From Peptostreptococcaceae bacterium (GTDB lineage: Bacteria; Bacillota; Clostridia; Peptostreptococcales; Peptostreptococcaceae), in assembly GCA_902363255.1 (NCBI GenBank), contig CABIZO010000001.1, positions 248,001-312,000 on the forward strand: a DNA stretch of 64,000 nt. Direction: 5' to 3'. A program made the position numbers and the translations under genes. The stretch's first letter is position 1. Each line of letters starts with the position of its first letter. The notes beneath the pieces were generated by a model. It did no database searches and was not told where the DNA came from. It was given only the letters and a program-made list of their open reading frames with translations. Positions 46,471 through 53,214 of this stretch are shown here, piece by piece.

Positions 46471-46917
46471 ATGAGTTCTTATTTATTTATAGCTTGTGAA
46501 TATGAGTTGCCTACATTATATAGTCCTAAATTACATAAACCAGATGGCAGAGAAATTAATGTATTTCAATGTGAAGATGATTTATATGACCTTGAAATTA
46601 TTCCTGGGATGGTATTTTATGATATTCCTTATTATACTAAATTATCTAATATTTATGATTTGAATTTTAGATATACAGAAGAAAGATGTCAGAGGCTATA
46701 TGATTATTTAATAAGTAACTGTAAAAGATATAAAAAGTGTGAGGTGTGGTCAATTTGGCTTGCAAACTGTTCTACTAAAAGAAGTTTTAAAAATGATATA
46801 AAAAAAGAATTAAAAAATTTGGAGGTTATTTCTTTGTCTTTAAATGAATTGACTGTAGATATACTTAAGTATATATTAGATTCAGATGAAACACCAAAAA
46901 AATTAACTTTATATTGA
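46471..46917 (+). CDS. hypothetical protein, 148 aa
   Basis: Not recognised. A soluble protein of 148 residues with a tyrosine-rich first half (SYLFIACEYELPTLYSPKL; EIIPGMVFYDIPYYTKL) and a helical C-terminus. GGAGGTGG precedes the ATG. It forms a single-gene unit closed by a terminator of the GTAGGAGC type, like the other cargo units, so it is probably cargo and not part of the core. Confidence 0.6.
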   Translation: MSSYLFIACEYELPTLYSPKLHKPDGREINVFQCEDDLYDLEIIPGMVFYDIPYYTKLSNIYDLNFRYTEERCQRLYDYLISNCKRYKKCEVWSIWLANCSTKRSFKNDIKKELKNLEVISLSLNELTVDILKYILDSDETPKKLTLY

Positions 46918-46967
46918 TTTTAAGTTAATAAAAAACACACAAGATTAAAATATTAGTAAGTAGAATG

Positions 46968-46993
46968 GTAGGAGCTGTGCTTCTACTTTTTTT
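46968..46993 (+). terminator. GTAGGAGC-type terminator, copy 1
   Basis: GTAGGAGC-TGT-GCTTCTAC followed by seven T; one G-U pair. It shares stem sequence with the terminators at 48423 and 52755. Confidence 0.88.
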
Positions 46994-47204
46994 ATTACAA
47001 GGAAATTATAATGCTCTAAAATCTGTAAAAAATTTGTGGATTAAAGTAATACCAATGTATTTGGAAAAGCAAAAAGTGACAAAAATATTTATAAATACAG
47101 CCTCAAAGTTGAGTTAATGATACAATGTAATTAGTTCGCAATTGTTATAGAGTGTGAAATAGAAACAATTTATATACTATAAAAGGATATAAGGGGGATA
47201 ATAT

Positions 47205-48365
47205 ATGGTTAGCTATCCATTATCAGTATTTTTAGACACAAATGTATTTAAAGGGGTTAAGTATAACTTCGGTGAAAAAGGTACTCTTTCTAATATTAAA
47301 AATTTAGTTATTGAGGGAAAGATTAAATTATATACAAGTAATATTGCTGTAGAAGAAACAAAAAGACATATAGAATCAGATATTTCAGAAGCAATAAGTT
47401 TATTTAATAAAGCTCATAAGGATATATCTAAAAAAATTTCATGCAGTATTGCTGAATCTTCATTACTTTGCCATCTATTTGAAAAACCATCTAAGGAGAT
47501 AATCGTACAAGATGCTATTAAAAAATTCAGAGATTTTTTAAATGAGGCTAAGATAATTATTTTGGATAATGAAGGTATTAACATTAATTTAATTATAGAT
47601 GATTACTTTAATTGTAATCCTCCGTTTGAAAATAGAAAAGGTAAAAAATATGAGTTTCCAGATGCATTAATGATATCAAAGTTGAAACATGAATTTAATA
47701 AAGATAAACCTATATGGATAATTAGTTCAGATAACGGATTTAAAGAAGCATTTTACAATCAAGAAGGATATACATGTTTATCTTCAGTTAATGAACTTCT
47801 AGATATTATAAATAAACAGTATAAAATGTATGTTAGAATTGAAGAATATATTAATGTTAATAAAGAAGAAATATGTAATGAGTTAAATATGAAAATAGAA
47901 TCTGATGATATATATGTTGACGGTTTTGATAGTGATAAAAAAGGCTGTACAGAAGGCTATGATTATACAGAAACATTCATTACTGATGCTTGCGTTGAAA
48001 ATTATTATCTAAGCTCAGTAGATGAAATTAATGAAAATTTTGTCTATTTAACGATTATGTGTGAGGCTAAAATTACTGCATCATGTTATTATAATATCGA
48101 TATCTGGGATTCTGATGAAAAAGAATGTCTATTTTCATATGAAATGGAAAATGAAGAAGAACATAAACCAAAGTTTGAGTGTAGTTTAACTCTTGAGGTT
48201 AATGATAAGGATGATAGTATTGAATTTTCTATTTTTAATATTTCATATAATTTAACACTTGATCAAAGTTCCAGAGTAAAACGAAGTGAAGTTGAGCCTG
48301 AAGATCCTAGTATACTAGCAGAGGCAGAGTATATGGAGGCTCTAGAAGAATACTATAATCATTAA
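47205..48365 (+). CDS. PIN-domain protein (DUF4935-like), candidate nuclease effector
   Basis: A 386-residue protein. Residues about 5-205 form a PIN nuclease domain: Asp11 in VFLDTNVF, the conserved Glu in NIAVEETKRH, an Asp in YEFPDALMI and an Asp/Asn in ISSDNGFKEA. PIN enzymes are metal-dependent RNases. The C-terminal 170 residues are acidic and beta-rich (TASCYYNIDIWDSDEKE) and could be a sensing domain. It is a single gene between two GTAGGAGC-type terminators, with GGGGG upstream of the ATG. No antitoxin-like partner is adjacent. A defence role is inferred from context. Confidence 0.72.
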   Translation: MVSYPLSVFLDTNVFKGVKYNFGEKGTLSNIKNLVIEGKIKLYTSNIAVEETKRHIESDISEAISLFNKAHKDISKKISCSIAESSLLCHLFEKPSKEIIVQDAIKKFRDFLNEAKIIILDNEGININLIIDDYFNCNPPFENRKGKKYEFPDALMISKLKHEFNKDKPIWIISSDNGFKEAFYNQEGYTCLSSVNELLDIINKQYKMYVRIEEYINVNKEEICNELNMKIESDDIYVDGFDSDKKGCTEGYDYTETFITDACVENYYLSSVDEINENFVYLTIMCEAKITASCYYNIDIWDSDEKECLFSYEMENEEEHKPKFECSLTLEVNDKDDSIEFSIFNISYNLTLDQSSRVKRSEVEPEDPSILAEAEYMEALEEYYNH

Positions 48366-48422
48366 ACTTGTAATTTATTTGATAAACTTAATAAGTAATA
48401 TTATTATATTGCGAAACAGAAG

Positions 48423-48447
48423 GTAGGAGCATAGCTCCTACTTTTTT
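48423..48447 (+). terminator. GTAGGAGC-type terminator, copy 2
   Basis: GTAGGAGC-ATA-GCTCCTAC, a perfect 8-bp stem, followed by six T. It ends the PIN gene transcript. Confidence 0.92.
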
Positions 48448-48459
48448 ATGTTGTATTAT

Positions 48460-48942
48460 GAACGTTTACAAAACGAATAAATGGAGTACAACAATTTTAT
48501 ATTTTCTTGAAAAGGAAAAAATCCCTTATAAAAGCTTTCAATCTCCACATTTTGTGGTCATCTTGATATCTAAAAAATAGCTGACCGAAATTTTACGTTC
48601 GGATGAATGGTTCAAAATTTCCAAAACGAATGCGAACGAAATAAGGATAAAGATTTTAACTTATAGAGTACAAATTTGCACCCTATTAATATAAATTTCC
48701 AAAACGAATAAATGGAGTACTACAAATAGATTTAAGCGTGCTAAATACTGAAATGACGGCGTTTTATTAATATTTAGGGGTGCACCTTTTTGGAACGTTT
48801 CCAAAACGACAAATAAACGTAGTACTCCAATAGTTCAAGAGGGATAAATATTGAAATATCAACGATTGTAATTATTATATTTTTGAAACCCTAGTTTTTG
48901 GGTTGCACCTTTTTTGGAGTACTTCCAAAACAAACGAATAGG
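48460..48942 (+). repeat. imperfect repeats built on CCAAAACGAA and TGCACC
   Basis: CAAAACGA-type boxes occur at 48469, 48622, 48700, 48802 and (diverged) 48926; four are preceded by TTCC. TAAATGGAGTAC follows the first and third boxes. TGCACC occurs at 48677, 48781 and 48904. Before two boxes the DNA is a near-palindrome: TTTTGGAACGTTTCCAAAA (48788-48806) and TTTTGGAGTACTTCCAAAA (48912-48930). Extra hairpins: CCAC/GTGG at 48545 and CCGAA/TTCGG at 48585. No gene is present. It could be operator, origin or RNA leader; unknown. Confidence 0.6.
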
Positions 48943-49511
48943 CAAAATGCTCCCTAAGTTAAATTTAGGCAATGGAGAAATATTTCGCCCTTCCACTCAA
49001 TACCAAAATGGTATCGAGTGGACAAAATTGTACAGTCATAAATCATAAATAAAGAGATCATCTACCGGGGGAAATTTTTCTCTCGTCTAATTAAGTTTCA
49101 CTTTTTTGTGAAAGTTCAGTTATGAGTTTTCTGTTATCGGTAATAACGATACCCAAAAAGCAATTGGATAATGTTGATGCAGAAGATAGGATTAACAGTA
49201 AAACTCAGGGGGTTTTTCCGTTGAGTTAGGTCAAAGAGGTAGTTGGCTAATAAATGAAAGTGGACTTTATCCTTTTAAAAGGGGAAACTTCTGGAACTTA
49301 TGTTAAAAATTCAGATATGGTTAATACCCTTATCCGAAAATTAAACAATAAAGCTTCTTATCCGGTATAAATTAAGGGAGTTATATGGAGCGTTGCCCAA
49401 ATTGGAAACGCTGAGCTAAATTTTGAGTTGGGCGTAGATAAAGAGCTAACCTTATATATTACTTAAAAAAGAGTAACAGTTCCAGGAGGTAACGAAATGT
49501 TACCCATTTTT
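48886..49511 (+). ncRNA. candidate large structured noncoding RNA (ROOL/GOLLD-like in size and context)
   Basis: About 0.6 kb without a gene and dense in hairpins. Stems: CCTAA/TTAGG (48953/48965); CCACTC-ATACC with GGTAT-GAGTGG (48993-49021); TTTCAC/GTGAAA (49096/49108); TATCG/CGATA near 49135; AACTCA/TGAGTT (49202/49222); CCTTTT/AAAAGG (49271); AGCGTT/AACGCT (49389/49407). The loop of the last stem, GCCCAA (49395), can pair with TTGGGC (49428), a pseudoknot. The 3' end is a terminator, GGTAAC-GAAAT-GTTACC then CATTTTT (49488-49511). A candidate promoter is TTGAAA (48851), 16 bases, TATTAT (48873). The 5' boundary is inferred. I could not compare it with RNA family models. Confidence 0.5.
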
Positions 49512-49739
49512 ATTATGAATTAAATTAGTGAGTCGCAAAAATATCCGAATCAGATTAAATCAATTCAATTTTGGATTAACCTAGATGTAAATAATATAGT
49601 TTCTTACGGTAAGGCTATAGGAAGGTATATCTTAAATTGTCAACTTAATAAAAAGATGAAACATGTTAACTAATGTTAACAATTTGTTTTAGTATTAGAT
49701 GAGTACGAGGTTATTAAAATTTATTATACACATTCTGTA

Positions 49740-50040
49740 CCCCCTAAAAAATAAACATCCGGCCTTTTCGGCTACCTTAAAAAGATACTCGCTTATTACT
49801 CGGCACTTTCGGCAGTCCTAAAAAGGAAGTATTTCCCCAGTTGGAGAACTTGAATAAACCTAACATTTATACTTTAGGAGTCAACAATATTGCTGAGTAA
49901 TGCTGATGTTGGAAAATGTGAGAGTAATATTTATAAGAAGCTAACAATTGCTAACATAAAAACGCGGTAAATGTTATGGTTAAATCAGAAATACTATGCT
50001 AAGAAATGCTAATGTTATGAAAATCTCACAAAACCTCACT
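49740..50040. other. second noncoding repeat-rich stretch
   Basis: No gene is seen between 49512 and 50576. Two imperfect direct copies of about 27 bases start at CGGCCTTTTCGGC (49760) and CGGCACTTTCGGC (49801), each followed by a stretch ending AAAAAG. Two further related blocks are AATGCTGATGTTGGAAAATG (49899) and AATGCTAATGTTATGAAAAT (50005). A palindrome GTTAAC-TAAT-GTTAAC lies at 49665-49680. 50041-50576 is plain A/T-rich DNA in which I see nothing else. It may be a second RNA or a protein-binding region. Confidence 0.35.
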
Positions 50041-50576
50041 GTTGTATATTGTGTAAAATTTTTAATACCATAATAAACCTTAATAATTATTTTTCAAAAT
50101 TATATATTATATTTTAATATTTTAAAGTTGTCAAAAGAAGTATCTAGAGTTTTCAGAATACCTAAAAATATAAAATATTTGAAAGTTAAGGTTATTATAA
50201 TGTGTCTTATTGTAATAAATTAGCTTTATATAGGATTTTTTCTTCATTTATAAGAAAGTTAAGTATGCAATGTTTACAGGATGTGAAATAATAATAATCT
50301 TGATATCATAGGTATAAGAATTAAGTATTTGTTTGATAATACAAAAAATATTTTATATTAACATGTGTATTTATTTTTACTATAAATTTATTAAGATTAT
50401 TATTTTTACACTAGAATTAAGAAAGCTAATATAGCTAAAAAATGAATGATAGAAATAATTATATTTAAAATCAGAGATTTTTATTAATAATTAAATTGAT
50501 ATTGTGGTAAAAGTATAAAGAATAGAATATAATTAATTGTAAAATAATATTAATTAAAGATTAGGAGGAGGGTATT

Positions 50577-51065
50577 TTGAAGAATAATTATGCAAAGTTG
50601 TTTTTAGATAAATCAAATAATAAGATTTTACAAATAAAGTATTCTCCAGATAAAGATGATTATTATACTTTAGTAAGAGAACATCATAAAAATGGATATA
50701 CACAAATTATTATAACATCTAAAATAATGACATCTATTGTAGAAGATTATTTCTATAATAAATCATTTAGAATATCTTCAATAGAATTCATGGAGGAAGA
50801 TGATAATTTAAAAAGAGATATCGAGATAATTCTAGATAAACTAAAAGAGGATAGAGCATATTTTGGTAAATTGTTAAATAAGATTAAATTTTTATCAGAG
50901 GATACCGCGATAGATATAAAGAAAATAGAGTTAAGAGGAAAAAATAATAAAGAACAATGTGTAAGTATTTTTGTGCAAGTTAACGGAGTAATAGGAATAA
51001 ATGAAAAATGCTTTAATGAGGAACTAGAGATGATTTCTAAAATTATTGAAAGGCATTTAAATTAA
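50577..51065 (+). CDS. attR-proximal operon gene A, hypothetical 162 aa
   Basis: Not recognised. A 162-residue soluble protein starting at TTG 50577 with a strong AGGAGGAGGG 5 bases upstream. It is mixed alpha/beta: an N-terminal strand-rich part (KILQIKYSPDKDDYYTLVREHHKNGYTQIIITSKIM), a helix with KRDIEIILDKLKEDRAYFGKLLNKI and a C-terminal part (VSIFVQVNGVIGINE). The stop overlaps the start of gene B (TAATG). First gene of a tight three-gene cargo operon beside attR. Confidence 0.62.
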   Translation: MKNNYAKLFLDKSNNKILQIKYSPDKDDYYTLVREHHKNGYTQIIITSKIMTSIVEDYFYNKSFRISSIEFMEEDDNLKRDIEIILDKLKEDRAYFGKLLNKIKFLSEDTAIDIKKIELRGKNNKEQCVSIFVQVNGVIGINEKCFNEELEMISKIIERHLN

Positions 51066-51679
51066 TGGATATATCTTTATTAACTACAATTTTAAAGGGT
51101 ATAATTGTTCCATTAATTGCGATATTTGTAGTGAATAGGTGGAATTTTTTTGAAGTTTTTTCGTTTATACCGGAGGAGTATTTATTTGAATTTGGACTTA
51201 CATCATATATCTTATTGGAGGACTGTGTATTTCATGTAATAAAAAATAAAATGAAAGATAATGAAGCACAAATTGAGTGCTTATTTTATTGCAATAATCA
51301 AAAAAAAAGCATAAATACTATTCCTAATATTGAATTTCAAGAAGATGTTGCTTATATAAGGGGTAGTATTAAAGTTTGTGGGAAGGGAAAAAAATTATGC
51401 AAAAATAGTATAGTATTGACATTCCCTAACTGGGTAGATGTTCAAATATATGGACAAGATGGTTTGCTTACAGTAAATGATAACATATGTAGTATAAACA
51501 TTAGTGCAATTGTAAATAGAAGAGAAGCATATATAGAGGAAGCTACTGTTGGTTTTAAAATTGGAGTAATAAAAAATTACTCTGAAGATAGAGCGTATAC
51601 GGCTGTCATAAGCCCTACATTAAATAATAAATGGGGTTATGAATTTATACATAATAAAATTGATTTGAGGGGAGAATAG
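51065..51679 (+). CDS. attR-proximal operon gene B, membrane-anchored hypothetical 204 aa
   Basis: Not recognised. A 204-residue protein with one N-terminal membrane segment (about 4-22, ILKGIIVPLIAIFVV) and a beta-rich remainder, probably facing the cytoplasm or membrane surface. The start codon lies on the stop of gene A and gene C begins one base after its stop. A membrane-anchored member among soluble partners is common in abortive-infection systems, but no known effector motif is seen. Confidence 0.62.
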   Translation: MDISLLTTILKGIIVPLIAIFVVNRWNFFEVFSFIPEEYLFEFGLTSYILLEDCVFHVIKNKMKDNEAQIECLFYCNNQKKSINTIPNIEFQEDVAYIRGSIKVCGKGKKLCKNSIVLTFPNWVDVQIYGQDGLLTVNDNICSINISAIVNRREAYIEEATVGFKIGVIKNYSEDRAYTAVISPTLNNKWGYEFIHNKIDLRGE

Positions 51680-51680
51680 G

Positions 51681-52580
51681 ATGATTACTACAAGATGGAT
51701 AGAGACAGGGGATAAAAGATTAGATGAAATTATAACGATTTTATTAGACTTACCAACAAATGATTCATTAAGTGATTCAATCGCATATACTGATTGGAAT
51801 ATAAAAAAAATATTTGATTGTAATAAGATAATTAAACTTAATAATAAAGACATAGAATATAACTTAATAAGGTATTCTTATAATCAAATATCCCTAGGAG
51901 AACAACTATATAAAGACGGATTTATTATTGTATATTGGAATGGAAGTCATGTGAGTTATATAATTAGTAGAAATTCAGATGGTTTAAGAATATTAAGAAA
52001 GATGTTAAAGTATTCAGGAAGGAATGAAATTTCTAAAAATACTTTTGAAATAAAAAGTGATTTTTTTGTTTGGTTAATAAGTAAAGTGTATATTGGTGAA
52101 AATATTATTGAGACAGATAATGAAATACAAGGGAATATATCTTTAGATGCTATAAAAGGTTTTAAAGGAGATACTGAAGATTTACTAACTAAAGTTTCTG
52201 CTTCTGGTGAGTCAGTAATTAATATTATAAGTACATTATCATTTCTATTAGAAAGTAAAAATTTAAACCAAATTAAGATAGATTTAGAATATAGAAAGCA
52301 TTCAAATATTGAACTGGTATTAACAAATAAAGGAATTATATCAACTGATTTAGATAAGTACAATGGAGAAGATGAAGAGTTAAGTACGGATGAATTATTG
52401 TCTAAAGTTTATTTAGTTATATATATTGAGATACTGCCGATATTATTACAGGCATATAATTCTGATATAGAAAATAATGAATGGGATTCAAATAAGAATA
52501 TAGAGTTTTTAAAAAAGGTTGCAGAAGATTTATCAGATAAGGTAGATAAACGAATCAATGTTTTAGTCGAAAATGTATAA
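51681..52580 (+). CDS. attR-proximal operon gene C, hypothetical 299 aa
   Basis: Not recognised. A 299-residue soluble, acidic protein: an N-terminal helical part (GDKRLDEIITILLDLPTNDSLSD), a strand-rich middle (GFIIVYWNGSHVSYIISR) and a helical C-terminal half with VYLVIYIEILPILLQAY. GGGGAGAA precedes the ATG. No nuclease, NTPase, TIR or nucleotide-cyclase motif is visible. It ends the operon; the third GTAGGAGC-type terminator lies 174 bases downstream. Confidence 0.62.
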   Translation: MITTRWIETGDKRLDEIITILLDLPTNDSLSDSIAYTDWNIKKIFDCNKIIKLNNKDIEYNLIRYSYNQISLGEQLYKDGFIIVYWNGSHVSYIISRNSDGLRILRKMLKYSGRNEISKNTFEIKSDFFVWLISKVYIGENIIETDNEIQGNISLDAIKGFKGDTEDLLTKVSASGESVINIISTLSFLLESKNLNQIKIDLEYRKHSNIELVLTNKGIISTDLDKYNGEDEELSTDELLSKVYLVIYIEILPILLQAYNSDIENNEWDSNKNIEFLKKVAEDLSDKVDKRINVLVENV

Positions 52581-52754
52581 TGAATACTAAAAGTAAATTA
52601 ATTCAAGTATCTGACTGCATTAAGTATGGAAAGTATGAAGATGTATGATCACAATATATAAAAATATAAGATAAAAATTAGAGAGAGTATAATAAACTTT
52701 AGGTTAGTAAAATTATAATAAATATTGTAATGATTATATATTACGAGTTAGAGG

Positions 52755-52780
52755 GTAAGGAGCTTATGCTCCTACTTTTT
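52755..52780 (+). terminator. GTAGGAGC-type terminator, copy 3
   Basis: GTAAGGAGC-TTAT-GCTCCTAC followed by five T; one bulged A compared with copy 2. It closes the three-gene operon. Confidence 0.85.
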
Positions 52781-52863
52781 AATATTCAGAGATAACATAG
52801 AGATACTTTTTACACTTTTAAATTTATTATGAAAAAATAATTTTAATTATGTTGAAAAAAATT

Positions 52864-52884
52864 AGCACACATTTAGCACACAAT
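52864..52884 (+). repeat. tandem AGCACACA motif near attR, candidate integrase arm site
   Basis: An exact copy of the 21-base block at 34955-34975, in the same orientation, 125 bases before the attR core. Confidence 0.6.
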
Positions 52885-53009
52885 TACAATTAAGTTTGAT
52901 GAAAAATAAAGAAGCTAAATAAAAAATATAATTGATGTGATTAAGTAATATACACAAATAAATGATATGGTGAAAAATAAAAATTACTAAAAAAATATAT
53001 GTTAGAGTA

Positions 53010-53026
53010 TCCCCTCATCTCCACCA
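53010..53026 (+). repeat. attR core
   Basis: TCCCCTCATCTCCACCA, identical to the tmRNA end at 34861-34877. Just outside it CCCTCG-AAAA-CGAGG (53032-53046) is probably the displaced native ssrA terminator. Confidence 0.9.
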
Positions 53027-53055
53027 TTCAAACCCTCGAAAACGAGGAAAAGAGG

Positions 53056-53104
53056 GGTTGTCTCAAAATGATTTTAAAATCATAAAAGAGGCAACTCTTT
53101 TTTA
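53056..53104. terminator. hairpin at the left end of the insertion sequence
   Basis: GTTGTCTC and GAGGCAAC (one G-U) enclose the perfect palindrome ATGATTTTAAAATCAT, followed by TTTTTT. It overlaps the inverted repeat. Confidence 0.75.
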
Positions 53105-53214
53105 TGACTTTATACCTAGGATAATTTAATATATTTTACGTTATTTGTTAAATTAGATTATATTTGGACATGACAAAATAGGATATCTATAAATATCCCA
53201 TATAATGTAAATAT

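Larger units (their letters stand above)
34861..53026. mobile_element. 18.15-kb integrated element in ssrA, phage-satellite (PICI-like) layout
   Basis: Bounded by a 17-bp direct repeat, TCCCCTCATCTCCACCA, whose left copy is the end of tmRNA. It encodes a leftward tyrosine integrase and repressor, then rightward Cro-like and excisionase-like regulators, a replication initiator, DnaB, small unknown proteins, a J-domain-like protein, a sigma factor and two ArpU/RinA-like activators. Cargo genes lie at both ends (DarTG; PIN protein; three-gene operon). I see no terminase, portal, capsid, tail or lysis gene, which favours a satellite over a complete prophage. Induction and packaging by a helper are inferred; a replication-competent integrative element is the alternative. 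Confidence 0.85.

Noticed and set aside
48366..50576. Decayed protein-coding gene
   Set aside because: No frame of useful length on either strand shows family-like residues, and many perfect stems plus a terminator suit an RNA better.
50577..52580. Retron, CBASS or Thoeris system
   Set aside because: No reverse transcriptase, nucleotidyltransferase, TIR or SLOG motif can be seen in the three proteins.
34861..53026. Complete prophage
   Set aside because: No terminase, portal, capsid, tail, holin or endolysin gene is visible between the att repeats, and 18 kb is too short for a typical tailed phage.
53005..53030. Partial tRNA or second tmRNA near 53.0 kb
   Set aside because: Only the 17-base att core is shared with ssrA; no acceptor stem or other tmRNA parts are present.
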